64,000 nt of DNA from contig NZ_JAGKJK010000008.1 of NCBI RefSeq assembly GCF_020329435.1, positions 248,001 to 312,000 of the forward strand, read 5' to 3'. This document shows, in pieces, positions 25,711 to 34,772 of the stretch (positions are counted from its first letter, which is position 1; the number at the start of each line of letters is the position of its first letter). Below the pieces are notes generated by a model. The model ran no database searches. It was given only the letters and a program-made list of their open reading frames with translations, and was not told the DNA's origin. This stretch comes from Bradyrhizobium hereditatis (GTDB lineage Bacteria; Pseudomonadota; Alphaproteobacteria; Rhizobiales; Xanthobacteraceae). The translations under genes were made by a program, and so were the position numbers.

Positions 25711-26571
25711 ATGCCGATCAACTACGAACAACTGATGGCCCTGAAAAATCTCGGCCAGAAATACGCCTATACCGATCGCGAGGTGATGCTCTACGCCTAC
25801 GGCATCGGCATGGGCGCCGATCCGATGGACGAAAAAGAGCTCGCCTTCGTCAACGAGGGCACGCTCACCCCGCGTCCCCTGAAGGTGGTGCCGACCTTCG
25901 CCTCGGTGGCGGCCTGGGGCGCAGGTCCCGGCGAGATGAACCTGAACCGGGTGATGGTGGTCGACGGCGAGCGCGACATCACTTTCCACAAGCCGCTGCC
26001 GAGCGCCGCAAAGATCACGGCCGACTCGACTGTGCTTGACGTCTTCGACAAGGGCAAGGACAAGGGCGCCGTCATCCGCCACCAGACGGTGCTGAAGGAC
26101 GAGAACGGCGACAAGCTGGCGACGCTGGTAGCCTCGCGCTTCGCGCGCGGCGACGGCGGCTTTGGCGGTCCTTCCGAAGGCCAGCCTGAGCCGCACCAGG
26201 TGCCGACCCGCGCGCCCGACCAGGTCATCGACATCACGACGCGGCCGGACCAGGCGCTGGTCTATCGTCTCTGCGGCGACCGCAACCCGCTGCACTCCGA
26301 TCCCGAGTTCGCCAAGAAAGCCGGTTTCCCGCGGCCGATCCTGCACGGCATGTGCACCTACGGCATCACCTGCCGCGGCGTGCTGCAGACCTACGCCGAT
26401 TACGATCCCTCAGCCTTCAAGCAGCACGTCGCGCGCTTCTCATCGCCGGTCTATCCCGGCGAGACCGTGACGATGGAGATGTGGAAGGACGGCAATGTCG
26501 TCTCGTTCGAAGCCAAGGTGAAGGCGAGGGGCGTGACGGTGATCAAGAACGGCAAGACGGTGTTGGGTTGA
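25711..26571 (+). CDS. MaoC family 2-enoyl-CoA hydratase 2-like
   Basis: A double hot-dog protein of 286 residues. The second domain carries the hydratase-2 signature YRLCGDRNPLHSDPEFAKKA (about 189-208) with the catalytic Asp and His, then GFPRPILHGMCTYG. The N-terminal domain has the expected degenerate hot-dog. This is the architecture of the hydratase part of peroxisomal MFE-2, giving (3R)-hydroxyacyl-CoA from trans-2-enoyl-CoA. Followed by an MFE-2-like dehydrogenase, it fits a beta-oxidation set with the upstream thiolase. GAGAGAAACGAA precedes ATG 25711. Confidence 0.93.
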   Translation: MPINYEQLMALKNLGQKYAYTDREVMLYAYGIGMGADPMDEKELAFVNEGTLTPRPLKVVPTFASVAAWGAGPGEMNLNRVMVVDGERDITFHKPLPSAAKITADSTVLDVFDKGKDKGAVIRHQTVLKDENGDKLATLVASRFARGDGGFGGPSEGQPEPHQVPTRAPDQVIDITTRPDQALVYRLCGDRNPLHSDPEFAKKAGFPRPILHGMCTYGITCRGVLQTYADYDPSAFKQHVARFSSPVYPGETVTMEMWKDGNVVSFEAKVKARGVTVIKNGKTVLG

Positions 26572-26573
26572 AT

Positions 26574-26692
26574 CTCGTGCCCCGGACGCAGCGCAGCACG
26601 TAGTGATGCGCTGCTGAGCCGGGGCCCACGCCGGCGATAGGTCCCGGCTCTGCGAAGCAGCGTTTCACGCTGCGTCGCGTCCGGGACACGAG
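26574..26692. repeat. Palindromic intergenic repeat, family C copy 2
   Basis: Begins CTCGTGCCCCGGACGCAGC two bases after the hydratase stop and ends CGTCCGGGACACGAG. Same family as 21835-21949. Confidence 0.85.
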
Positions 26693-26734
26693 ACGGCAAG
26701 ACAGTGCTGGGGTAGACGCGGCGAGGGCGGTGCG

Positions 26735-26874
26735 CTCCCTCGCCCCGCTCTTCGCGGGGAGAGGGTTGGGGTGAGGGGCTCTCACCGCGAGCTGTGAAAG
26801 TAGTGAGACCTGTACCCCCTCACCCGAAATTCGCTAACGCGAATTTCGACCTCTCCCCGCAAGCGGGGAGAGGT
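26735..26874. repeat. Hairpin repeat cluster, family F-like
   Basis: CTCGCCCCGC / GCGGGGAGAG and ACCTCTCCCCGC / GCGGGGAGAGGT (26849-26874) with CACCCGAAATTCGCTAACGCG between. Together with family C this fills the 330-bp gap before the dehydrogenase gene. Confidence 0.75.
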
Positions 26875-26903
26875 AAGAAGAAACAAAACGGGAGAAAAAC
26901 ACC

Positions 26904-27782
26904 ATGGGATTACTCGACGGCAAGGTCGCCATCATCACGGGCGCAGGCGGCGGGCTTGGTGAAGCCTACGCAAAACTGTTCGCGCGCGAGGGCGCGGCGG
27001 TCGTGGTCAATGACCTCGGTGGTCCCCGCGACGGTTCCGGCGCCGACGTCTCGATGGCGCAGAAGGTGGTCGATGCGATCAAGGCCGAGGGCGGCCGTGC
27101 CGTCGCCAACGGCGCCGATATCTCGACCATGGCGGGCGGGCAATCGGTGTTCGATGACGCCATCAAGAATTTCGGCCGCGCCGATATCCTGGTGAACAAT
27201 GCCGGCATCCTGCTCGACGAGACCTTCCATAAGGCCAAGGAGTCGAACTGGGACAAGGTGATCAAGGTGCATCTCAAAGGCACCTTCTGCTGCACCCAGC
27301 CGGTGTTCAAATGGATGCGCGAGAACGGCGGCGGCGTCATCGTCAATACGTCCTCGACCTCGGGCCTGATCGGCAATTTCGGCCAAACCAATTACGGCGC
27401 CGCCAAGGGCGGTATCTGGGGGCTGTCAAACGTGCTGGCGATCGAGGGCCGCAAGTACAACATCCGGGTCTGGACGCTGGCGCCGGGCGCGCTGACCCGC
27501 ATGACCGCAGACCTGCCGCGCTACAAGGAGAACCCCGGCGCGGCGCTCGGCCCTGACGGCATCGCGCCGGCGGTGCTCTACATGGTCAGCGATCTCTCGG
27601 GTGACCAGACCGGCAAAGTGCTCGGCGTCTCCGGCCCGCGCGGCGTGCGCGAAATGCGGATGATGGAAATGGAAGGCTGGAAGCCGCCTTTCACGGGGTG
27701 GAAGGCCGAGGATATCGTGACCCATGCCAAGGAGATCTTTTTCTCCGAAGAACAGATCAAGATGGGTGCGCGAAGGTTCTAA
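26904..27782 (+). CDS. Short-chain dehydrogenase, MFE-2-like 3-hydroxyacyl-CoA type
   Basis: A 292-residue SDR. The NAD-binding motif is TGAGGGLGEAYA (about 13-24), NNAG follows at about 94-97, and the catalytic set SSTSG...YGAAK is at about 151-170. DLGGPRDGSGADVS after the first strands is characteristic of the dehydrogenase domain of peroxisomal multifunctional enzyme 2. It would oxidise (3R)-hydroxyacyl-CoA to the 3-oxo form, completing the path from hydratase to thiolase. ATG 26904 follows ACGGGAGAAAAACACC. Confidence 0.93.
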   Translation: MGLLDGKVAIITGAGGGLGEAYAKLFAREGAAVVVNDLGGPRDGSGADVSMAQKVVDAIKAEGGRAVANGADISTMAGGQSVFDDAIKNFGRADILVNNAGILLDETFHKAKESNWDKVIKVHLKGTFCCTQPVFKWMRENGGGVIVNTSSTSGLIGNFGQTNYGAAKGGIWGLSNVLAIEGRKYNIRVWTLAPGALTRMTADLPRYKENPGAALGPDGIAPAVLYMVSDLSGDQTGKVLGVSGPRGVREMRMMEMEGWKPPFTGWKAEDIVTHAKEIFFSEEQIKMGARRF

Positions 27783-27805
27783 TCTCCGAGTGCGATGGAG
27801 GTGCC

Positions 27806-28285
27806 ATGCTCGCGTTGCGGCCCGCGCGTCCCGAGGAAGGTGCAGCTCTTACCGAGCTGTGCCTGCGCTCCAAGGCGGTCTGGGGGTATGACGATGCATT
27901 CATGGCGGCTTGCCGCAAAGAGCTAACACTGACGCCGGCAACCATCCTGACGTCCCAGGTGCAGGTGGCTGAACTCGACGGCCGTATCGCCGGCATCGCC
28001 GAGGTGAATTCCAGTGGCGACACGGCCCAGCTTGAAAAGCTCTTCGTCGAGCCGGCCATGCTTCGGACGGGCACTGGGCGCAAGCTGCTTGACTGGGCCA
28101 AGGCCGCCGCCCGTGCGGCCGGCGCCGCGGCGCTGGTTATCGAGGCCGACCCCGGCGCGGCCGAATTTTACCGCCGCATGGGGGCAATCGACGATGGGCT
28201 TGTTCCATCGGCTCGATCCCGGGCAGGCTCATTCCGAGGCTTAATCTGCCGCTTTGAGGGGCAGGTTGGTTGGTGCTATCCATGA
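27806..28285 (+). CDS. GNAT family N-acetyltransferase
   Basis: A 159-residue GNAT. I chose ATG 27806 (beginning LALRPARPEEGAALTEL) because GATGGAGGTGCC precedes it. The motif-A region is LEKLFVEPAMLRTGTGRKLL (about 79-98), followed by ALVIEADPGAAEFYRRMG. It lies 23 bp after the dehydrogenase gene and 43 bp before the aldolase-like gene, so it likely belongs to the same transcript. Substrate unknown. Confidence 0.87.
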   Translation: MLALRPARPEEGAALTELCLRSKAVWGYDDAFMAACRKELTLTPATILTSQVQVAELDGRIAGIAEVNSSGDTAQLEKLFVEPAMLRTGTGRKLLDWAKAAARAAGAAALVIEADPGAAEFYRRMGAIDDGLVPSARSRAGSFRGLICRFEGQVGWCYP

Positions 28286-28328
28286 CCCAGACGTTCCGCC
28301 CCATTAGCCCCTGCCAAAGAAGGTAATC

Positions 28329-29282
28329 ATGAAGCTCACCGCCCAGGCCGCAGGCACCTTTGCGATCGCGCCGACACCGTTCCACGATGACGGTCGTATC
28401 GACGAGAAATCGATCGACCGGCTGACCGACTTCTACGCCGAGGTCGGCTGCGACGGCGTCACCGTGCTCGGCATTTTGGGCGAGGCGCCGAAGCTCGATG
28501 CTGATGAAGCCGAGCAGGTGGCGATCCGCTTCGTCAAGCGCGCCAGGAACATGCAGATCATCGTCGGCGTCTCGGCGCCGGGTTTTGCCTCGATGCGCTC
28601 GCTGGCGAAAGCATCCATGGATGCCGGCGCTGCCGGCGTGATGATTGCGCCGCCTCCGCACCTGCGCACCGACGACCAGATTACCGGCTACTTCAAGCAG
28701 GCGCAGGAGGCGATCGGCGACGAGATTCCCTGGGTGCTGCAGGATTATCCGCTGACTCTGAACGTCGTCTTCACGCCCGCCGTGATCCGCAAGATCGTGA
28801 TGGACTCGCCGTCCTGCGTGATGCTCAAGCACGAGGATTGGCCGGGCCTGGAGAAGATCACGACGCTGCGCAACTTCCAGAAAGACGGCTCGCTGCGGCC
28901 GCTGTCCATTCTGGTCGGCAATGGCGGGCTGTTCCTCGATTTCGAAATGGAGCGCGGCGCCGATGGCGCCATGACCGGCTATGCATTCCCGGAATTGTTG
29001 ATCGACGTCGTCAAACTATCGAAAGCCGGCAAGCGCGATGCGGCGCATGATCTGTTCGACGCGCATCTGCCGCTGATCCGCTACGAGCAGCAGCCCGGCG
29101 CGGGGCTTTCCGTGCGCAAATACGTGCTGCAGAAGCGCGGCATCATTTCCTCAAGTGCGCAGCGCAAGCCGGGCGCGACCATTACGGCCACCGCGAGGGC
29201 GGAAGTTGACTACCTGCTGTCGCGGGTCGCGCGCGTCGACCGCCGCGCCAATCTGCAACCGCAATCGAGCGCGGCGGGTTAG
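28329..29282 (+). CDS. Dihydrodipicolinate synthase/NAL family aldolase
   Basis: A 317-residue (beta/alpha)8 protein with GVTVLGILGEAPKL near residue 40-53 (the family's phosphate/carboxylate-binding GxxG/E motif is modified), WVLQDYPL with the Tyr region, and SCVMLKHEDW with the Schiff-base Lys at about residue 168. Such members of the DapA/NAL superfamily are usually catabolic aldolases or dehydratases, not the lysine-pathway enzyme. It sits in a run of catabolic genes, so a pyruvate aldolase role is plausible. The exact substrate is unknown. Confidence 0.9.
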   Translation: MKLTAQAAGTFAIAPTPFHDDGRIDEKSIDRLTDFYAEVGCDGVTVLGILGEAPKLDADEAEQVAIRFVKRARNMQIIVGVSAPGFASMRSLAKASMDAGAAGVMIAPPPHLRTDDQITGYFKQAQEAIGDEIPWVLQDYPLTLNVVFTPAVIRKIVMDSPSCVMLKHEDWPGLEKITTLRNFQKDGSLRPLSILVGNGGLFLDFEMERGADGAMTGYAFPELLIDVVKLSKAGKRDAAHDLFDAHLPLIRYEQQPGAGLSVRKYVLQKRGIISSSAQRKPGATITATARAEVDYLLSRVARVDRRANLQPQSSAAG

Positions 29283-29286
29283 TCCT

Positions 29287-30087
29287 ATGGCCGAAACCGT
29301 CGCCCCGCGTCCCGCGTCCACCATCCTTCTGCTGCGCGACAGCGCTGAGCGAAAGGAGATCGAGGTCTTCATGATGGTTCGCCATTATGAGATCGACTTC
29401 AATTCCGGCGCGCTGGTGTTTCCCGGCGGTAGCGTCGACAAGGGCGATAAGGAGATCATCGCTAGCCCCGAGCTCTATTCGGGCGGCGAGGGGCTCGATG
29501 ACGCCACACTCAGCTTCCGCATCGCCGCGATCCGCGAAACCTTCGAGGAAAGCGGCATCCTCCTGGCGCGACCTAAGGGCTCGAAGACGCTGGTCGATGC
29601 CAAGCGCGCCAGCGAGATCGAGGCGGCGCATCGGGCCGACCTCTGCGATGGCAAGATCACCTTCCTGAAGGTGCTGACCGACAACGGCATGGTGCTGGCG
29701 CTCGACGAACTCGTGCCCTATGCGCACTGGATCACGCCGGAGGGCATGCCCAAGCGGTTCGACACCTGGTTCTTCCTCGCCGCAGCCCCGCCCGAACAGG
29801 TCGGCGCCCATGATGGTAAGGAGTCCACGGACTCGATCTGGGTGTCGCCGCGCGAGGCGCTGGAAGGCGGCGAGAGCGGCCGCTTCAAGCTGCCGTTCCC
29901 GACCACGCGCAACCTGATCAAGCTCGGCAAGCAGGCCAGTGTGAACGCAGCGCTCGACGATAGCCGCGGCAAATCCATCGTCACCGTGACGCCGGTCATG
30001 ACCAAGACCAATAACGGCCGCCAGCTACGTATTCCGATCGAGGCGGGCTACGACGGCGACGTGTTCGAGGTCGGCTCGGTCGGCTGA
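29287..30087 (+). CDS. NUDIX hydrolase family protein
   Basis: A 266-residue protein starting four bases after the aldolase stop (ATG 29287). The NUDIX box is spread out: LVFPGGSVDKGD at about 44-55, then a longer insert, then RIAAIRETFEESGILLA (about 77-93), which retains the REXXEE core for metal binding. This NUDT19/RP2-like arrangement, with an insert between the Gly and REXXEE parts, is typical of CoA-diphosphohydrolase-like members, which fits the acyl-CoA gene neighbourhood. That match is inference. End of the co-directional block. Confidence 0.88.
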   Translation: MAETVAPRPASTILLLRDSAERKEIEVFMMVRHYEIDFNSGALVFPGGSVDKGDKEIIASPELYSGGEGLDDATLSFRIAAIRETFEESGILLARPKGSKTLVDAKRASEIEAAHRADLCDGKITFLKVLTDNGMVLALDELVPYAHWITPEGMPKRFDTWFFLAAAPPEQVGAHDGKESTDSIWVSPREALEGGESGRFKLPFPTTRNLIKLGKQASVNAALDDSRGKSIVTVTPVMTKTNNGRQLRIPIEAGYDGDVFEVGSVG

Positions 30088-30102
30088 GCACGAGCCGGCG
30101 GT

Positions 30103-30525
30103 TTATGAAAGGAATGTATCGACCAGCCCCTGATCCTGGTCGTAGACCCAGCATTCCCTAAGTAATCCGTCGCGCACGGCATAGATCAGCAGGCGCTCGA
30201 ATTCGGCCGTCCTGCCGTCGCGCTCAAAGCGCTCGCGGACCAGCAGCGCGCCGCGTTGGGGCCCGGCCATGACGTCGGTAATGGCAAGCAGCCGGCGATT
30301 GGTACGGCGGGTAACCTCGGCCAGGATGAGGAGCGCGGCGGCCTTGCCCTTATGTTGGCCGGCCAGCGGGTTACGGCCGAAATAGTGCAGCGTGAAGTCG
30401 TCGTGATAGCAGGCGGCAAGCGCCGGGCGATCGCCCGCGAGCCATGCCGCAGCGTAGCGGCCGACAGCCTGTCGGGTAAGCTCGGTGGCCGCTTGGTTAT
30501 CGATGTCGGATCGGTTATTTGCCAT
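30103..30525 (-). CDS. NTF2-like (SnoaL-type) protein
   Basis: A 140-residue single-domain cystatin/NTF2-fold protein: a helix with VGRYAAAWLAGDRPALAACY, then DDFTLHYFGRNPLAGQHKG, then strands through a C-terminal ECWVYDQDQGLVDTFL. The pattern is that of SnoaL-like proteins, which include isomerases, epoxide hydrolases and mere binding proteins; no catalytic assignment is possible. It is divergent from the AraC regulator with about 75 bp between starts, so that regulator may control it. Confidence 0.87.
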   Translation of the reverse strand: MANNRSDIDNQAATELTRQAVGRYAAAWLAGDRPALAACYHDDFTLHYFGRNPLAGQHKGKAAALLILAEVTRRTNRRLLAITDVMAGPQRGALLVRERFERDGRTAEFERLLIYAVRDGLLRECWVYDQDQGLVDTFLS

Positions 30526-30601
30526 CGTTGCCCATCTCGCAGGTCGTTGTCATCTGCAATGACTAGACCTGCCGGCGCATCGGGGCTTTCAAGAACTGGC
30601 T

Positions 30602-31378
30602 ATGGGCGAGATCGCGCCAGCGAAACTGATCGGATGGGGGGCGCGCGTGCTGTATCTGGGCCCGGCCTTTGGCCTAACTCCGCACCGGAACGCCACCGCA
30701 GTCCTTGCTGTCGGGCTCGACGGTTCGCTGGAAGTAGCCGACGATCCGGCTGATACCTCAACCCGCTATCGCTCGGCCCGCAGCGTGCTGATCCTGCCCA
30801 ACACCCTGCATCACCTGCGCATCGAACGGGGACGGATGGCCTTCCTCTATGTCGACCCGTTCGGACGCGACCTCAAGGCGCTGATCTGCCGGATGACGAT
30901 CGTACTCCCGCGCGCGGCGTTCGATCTTCGGGAAGAGGCCGCCGCTATCGCGGTCCTGACGGACCTGGCGGAGAACCGCATCGCCGCGCAAGAAGGCCGC
31001 GTATCCCTTGGTGAACTCCTAGGCATCGGGAGGCAGGCCAAATCCAACGGGCGGATTGCTCCGGCGCTGCGGCACATGCGGGACGAGCCGCACCGGGCCA
31101 ACCGGCTGACGACACTCGCGGCGCGTGCGGGCCTATCCCCGTCACGCTTCCTTCATGTGTTCAAGGCGGAGACTGGGGTGCCGTTGCGGCGATACCGCAT
31201 CTGGAACCGGATGGGCGCCGCGATGCGCGCCTGTGGTGAGGGCGCATCCCTGACGGATGCGGCTCATGCCGCCGGCTTCGCGAGCTCGGCACATTTTTCC
31301 AGCGCATTTCGCGACATGTTCGGGATGATGCCTTCCGATCTGGCGAAGGCGCTGAGGGGAGTGCCGATCCAGGCATGA
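30602..31378 (+). CDS. AraC family transcriptional regulator
   Basis: A 258-residue regulator. The N-terminal half is a cupin-like ligand domain (VLYLGPAFGLTPHRNATAVL, then ILPNTLHHLRIERGRMAFLY). The C-terminal half has two helix-turn-helix units: LTTLAARAGLSPSRFLHVFK (about 170-189) and SLTDAAHAAGFASSAHFSSA (about 217-236), with PSDL near the end as usual. It is divergent from the NTF2-like gene, which is its most likely target. The ligand is unknown. Confidence 0.92.
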   Translation: MGEIAPAKLIGWGARVLYLGPAFGLTPHRNATAVLAVGLDGSLEVADDPADTSTRYRSARSVLILPNTLHHLRIERGRMAFLYVDPFGRDLKALICRMTIVLPRAAFDLREEAAAIAVLTDLAENRIAAQEGRVSLGELLGIGRQAKSNGRIAPALRHMRDEPHRANRLTTLAARAGLSPSRFLHVFKAETGVPLRRYRIWNRMGAAMRACGEGASLTDAAHAAGFASSAHFSSAFRDMFGMMPSDLAKALRGVPIQA

Positions 31379-31485
31379 GCGGCCAATCCGGCTCATATAC
31401 GGCCATTAACCATCGACCGGCATGTTCCCCATGGCCCGAAAGTCATCGTATATTGCGCCCCGACTGGAGCCCGGCCCCGACCACC

Positions 31486-34167
31486 ATGACCGCTGAAACG
31501 CCGCCGATTTCGACGCCACCGCGATCGTTCTCGCTTTCGATCGGCCAACTGACATTCGGCAGTTTCATGCTGGTGCTGGCGGTGATCATCATCACCTCGA
31601 CGGCCAGCGTCATCGCCATCCGCCATATCGATTCGACCTTTGCCGAGCTGCAGCGGCTGCAGAGCGTCGGCGATCTGGCCGAGGATATCGACCGCCGCAT
31701 GAACGAATTGCGGCTGGCGGCGCGGGATTTCGTCACCGACCGCGGCAATCAATCGGTTCAGGTCGGCGAGGCCGCGACCGCGCTCGGCGAGGTGCTGAAG
31801 AAGACCCGGCTGGAGCTCGCTCCCGAGCAGCAGGACATGATCGATGGCGTATCCGAGCGCCTTGCGACCTACCGCACCGGCATCGAGCGGATCTCCGCGC
31901 TGATCAACCGCCGCGCCGAAATGATCGTCGCGTTGCCGCCTTTGCGCGAAAAATTCGATACTGCGATCGCTGAAGCGTCCGATCCCCAGATGGCGATGGC
32001 CCTATTGCAGACCCAGAGCCGCATTGCCTCGGCGTTGCTGGCGCATAATCCTTCGGCTGCCGAACAGGCTGCGGAAAGCATGCGCTCGATGGCGATTGCG
32101 GACCCGAAGTTGCGCGCGATTGTTGACGATTATGCGCTGGCAATCGTGAACATATCGATCCGCGAACGGCAGATATCCGATATCGACAGGGAAGTGCTGG
32201 GCGCCGAGGGCCGCCTGATCCAGCGCGTGACGGAATTGCTGCGCGATGTCAGCGAGCGGCGAGGGCGCGTGCTCTCCCGCGATTTTGCCAGAACGCTGGC
32301 CGAAGCGAAGTGGCAGAGCATCGTCCTCGGCACCGCCGGTGTCCTGATCGGGTTGTTCGCCTCGCTGCTGGTGGTTCGCCGCACGGTGCGTCCGCTCGCC
32401 GCAATCGCAGCCTCGATCCGGACGGTGGCCCGCGGCGAGAAGAGCGCCTCGATCCCGGCGACCGACGTCGACAACGAGATCGGCGACATCGCGCGCGCTG
32501 CGGAAGTCTTCCGCCAGACGCTGGTTGATGCCGATAGCGCGCGCGAGGCGGCGGTACGCGCGCTCGCAGAGCAGCGGCTTGCCGAAGAAAGCTACCGTAA
32601 GCTGTTCGAGTCCTCGGTCGACGGAATTTATGTCACGACGCCTGGCGGCACGCTGCTGAACGCCAACCCGGCACTGGCGCGGATGATGGGCTATGCCACG
32701 CCGCAGGATCTGATCAACGGTATCGGCGACATCGCAGATACCGTCTATGTCCGTCCCGAGGCGAGGGCGGAATATGAGCGGCTGATGCAGCGCGACGGCA
32801 TGGTGCGCGAATACGAATACCAGGTTCGCACGCGCACCGGGTCGGTGCTGTGGCTCTCCGACAGCGCAAGCGCCGTGCACAACGAGGCCGGCGTCATCAT
32901 TCGCTATGAGGGAACGGTGCGCGACATCACCGATCAGAAGCGCGCCGAGGATGCGATCGCCGAAGGGCGCCGCTTGCTGCAAATGGTGATCGATACCGTG
33001 CCTGCCGTCATCAACGTCAAGGATAAGCATCTGCGCTATGTCCTGATGAACCGCTATATGGCCGGTATTTTCGGGGTCGAACCGGGCGATGCGATCGGCC
33101 GCACCACGGCCGAGCTGATGTCGCGCTACGGGGCTGAAAAGACCGATGAGCCCGATAAGCGGGTGCTGGCGGTTGGCAAGGAGCTCGGATTCTACGAGGA
33201 GGAATACCGGGATGCGTCCGGCCAGATGCGGCAATGGCTGGTCAACAAGCTGCCGATCCTGGATCCAGCCGGCGAGATCGAGAACATCGTGACGGTTGCG
33301 CTCGACATCGGCGAACGAAAGCGCGTCGAATTCGAGATGCGCAAGGCCAAGGACGCAGCGGAAGCAGCGCTGCGAAACCTGCGGGAGACGCAGAATTCGC
33401 TGATCGAGGCGGAAAAGCTGGCCGCGCTGGGACGGCTGGTGGCGGGCGTCGCCCACGAGGTCAACAATCCCGTCGGTATCAGCCTGACGGTCGCCTCCGC
33501 GCTGGAACGCAAGACGTCGAACTTTGCAGCAGAGGTCGCTCGCGGCGAGCTGCGGCGCTCCAGCCTGAACGATTTTCTCGATACAAGCCGCACCGCATCG
33601 TCACAGCTCGTCGCCAACCTCAATCGCGCCGCCGAGCTGATCCAGTCGTTCAAGCAGGTGGCTGCCGACCGCAATTATTCGGACCAGCGCACCTTCGACC
33701 TCGGCGATCTCACCGAGCAGGTGGTGATGAGCCTGCGGCCGGGCCTGCGCAAACACAATCTGACGCTCAATGTCGAGTGTCAGCCTAATCTGATGATGAA
33801 CAGCTATCCCGGTCCCTACGGACAGGTGCTCACCAACCTGTTCCTCAATTCGGTGGCGCACGCGTTCCCGGACGGCAAGCCCGGCACGGTCGATATCCAG
33901 GTGCGGGAATCCGGCAAGGACAATGTCGAGATCATTTTCTCAGACAATGGATGCGGCATGAGCCTCGACGTCCGCCGCCGCGCCTTCGATCCGTTCTTCA
34001 CCACGCGCCGCGATCAGGGCGGCACCGGGCTCGGGCTGCACATCGTCTACAGCATCGTGACGACGCGGCTCGGCGGGCGGCTCGATCTTGATTCCGAGCC
34101 GGGTGGCGGCACGCGCATCCAGATGATTCTGCCGCGCGTCGCTCCGCTGGAGCAGGCGGCGGAGTAG
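31486..34167 (+). CDS. PAS-domain sensor histidine kinase
   Basis: Membrane histidine kinase of 893 residues. In order: transmembrane helix 1 (about 19-42), a periplasmic helical sensor of about 230 residues, transmembrane helix 2 (about 279-298), HAMP (to about 350), two PAS domains (about 368-490 and 500-625) and a coiled linker. HisKA follows with VAGVAHEVNNPVG (phospho-acceptor His 657), then HATPase with FSDNGCGMS and GGTGLGLHIVYSI. No receiver domain or adjacent response regulator is present, so its partner is unknown. I choose ATG 31486 (MTAETPP) over the longer frame; the ribosome site is weak. Confidence 0.92.
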   Translation: MTAETPPISTPPRSFSLSIGQLTFGSFMLVLAVIIITSTASVIAIRHIDSTFAELQRLQSVGDLAEDIDRRMNELRLAARDFVTDRGNQSVQVGEAATALGEVLKKTRLELAPEQQDMIDGVSERLATYRTGIERISALINRRAEMIVALPPLREKFDTAIAEASDPQMAMALLQTQSRIASALLAHNPSAAEQAAESMRSMAIADPKLRAIVDDYALAIVNISIRERQISDIDREVLGAEGRLIQRVTELLRDVSERRGRVLSRDFARTLAEAKWQSIVLGTAGVLIGLFASLLVVRRTVRPLAAIAASIRTVARGEKSASIPATDVDNEIGDIARAAEVFRQTLVDADSAREAAVRALAEQRLAEESYRKLFESSVDGIYVTTPGGTLLNANPALARMMGYATPQDLINGIGDIADTVYVRPEARAEYERLMQRDGMVREYEYQVRTRTGSVLWLSDSASAVHNEAGVIIRYEGTVRDITDQKRAEDAIAEGRRLLQMVIDTVPAVINVKDKHLRYVLMNRYMAGIFGVEPGDAIGRTTAELMSRYGAEKTDEPDKRVLAVGKELGFYEEEYRDASGQMRQWLVNKLPILDPAGEIENIVTVALDIGERKRVEFEMRKAKDAAEAALRNLRETQNSLIEAEKLAALGRLVAGVAHEVNNPVGISLTVASALERKTSNFAAEVARGELRRSSLNDFLDTSRTASSQLVANLNRAAELIQSFKQVAADRNYSDQRTFDLGDLTEQVVMSLRPGLRKHNLTLNVECQPNLMMNSYPGPYGQVLTNLFLNSVAHAFPDGKPGTVDIQVRESGKDNVEIIFSDNGCGMSLDVRRRAFDPFFTTRRDQGGTGLGLHIVYSIVTTRLGGRLDLDSEPGGGTRIQMILPRVAPLEQAAE

Positions 34168-34235
34168 GCAGCGCAGAATGGCCGCAGGCGTTCAATGCAA
34201 GGGTGTGTCGCGCCGGCCCGTGCTGTTGGGTCGCG

Positions 34236-34586
34236 CTAGTTGATGTCAGCCAGCTTGCGCAGCGTCGCGCCGAAGATCTGGCTGGCTTTGCCGACGAGCG
34301 CGGTTCCATTCATGGTGGCGCGGGTGTCGGTGAAGGTTCCGGATACGCCGATGCCGACCGGGCTTGGGCCGCCGAACAGCGGGTTGTCGTTGTCGCGCGG
34401 AGTAGTGTGACGCTGGACCAGGACCTCGCCCTTGAAGGTGTCGCCCTTCACGGTGTAGCTGCCGGTGTAGAATAGGTAGGCATCGCCGCCGAGGATCTGG
34501 CCGTCCCGGAACAGAATGACGCCACTGCCCTTGCCGATGCGCCCATCCAGCAGGGTGACGTGGATCGAATACAGTCCGTTCTTCAT
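34236..34586 (-). CDS. GrlR-like regulatory protein
   Basis: A 116-residue beta-barrel protein starting KNGLYSIHVTLLDG, with GSGVILFRDGQILGGDAY, YFTGSY-like FYTGSYTVKGDTFKG and GTFTDTRATMNGTALVG. This is the GrlR-like lipocalin-type family, named after the negative regulator of the enterohaemorrhagic E. coli type III system, but most members occur in genomes without that system. ATG 34586 is preferred because the family begins there; GTG 34616 is possible. No type III genes are nearby, so do not infer virulence. Confidence 0.8.
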   Translation of the reverse strand: MKNGLYSIHVTLLDGRIGKGSGVILFRDGQILGGDAYLFYTGSYTVKGDTFKGEVLVQRHTTPRDNDNPLFGGPSPVGIGVSGTFTDTRATMNGTALVGKASQIFGATLRKLADIN

Positions 34587-34772
34587 GACGTCCCAAATGC
34601 CGGCCGCCGCGCCCACGGAGGCCGGTCAAATAGTTATGCCAAAGCGTAGCACGCACCGTCAACGCGTCAGGTTGCCTGCCGATTCCCTTGCTCCAAACAA
34701 ACCCCATACATGCCATCGCGCCGGACGCGGGAATAACTGCGGCGGGCTCAGCCAACTTGGCCCGCGAAATGC

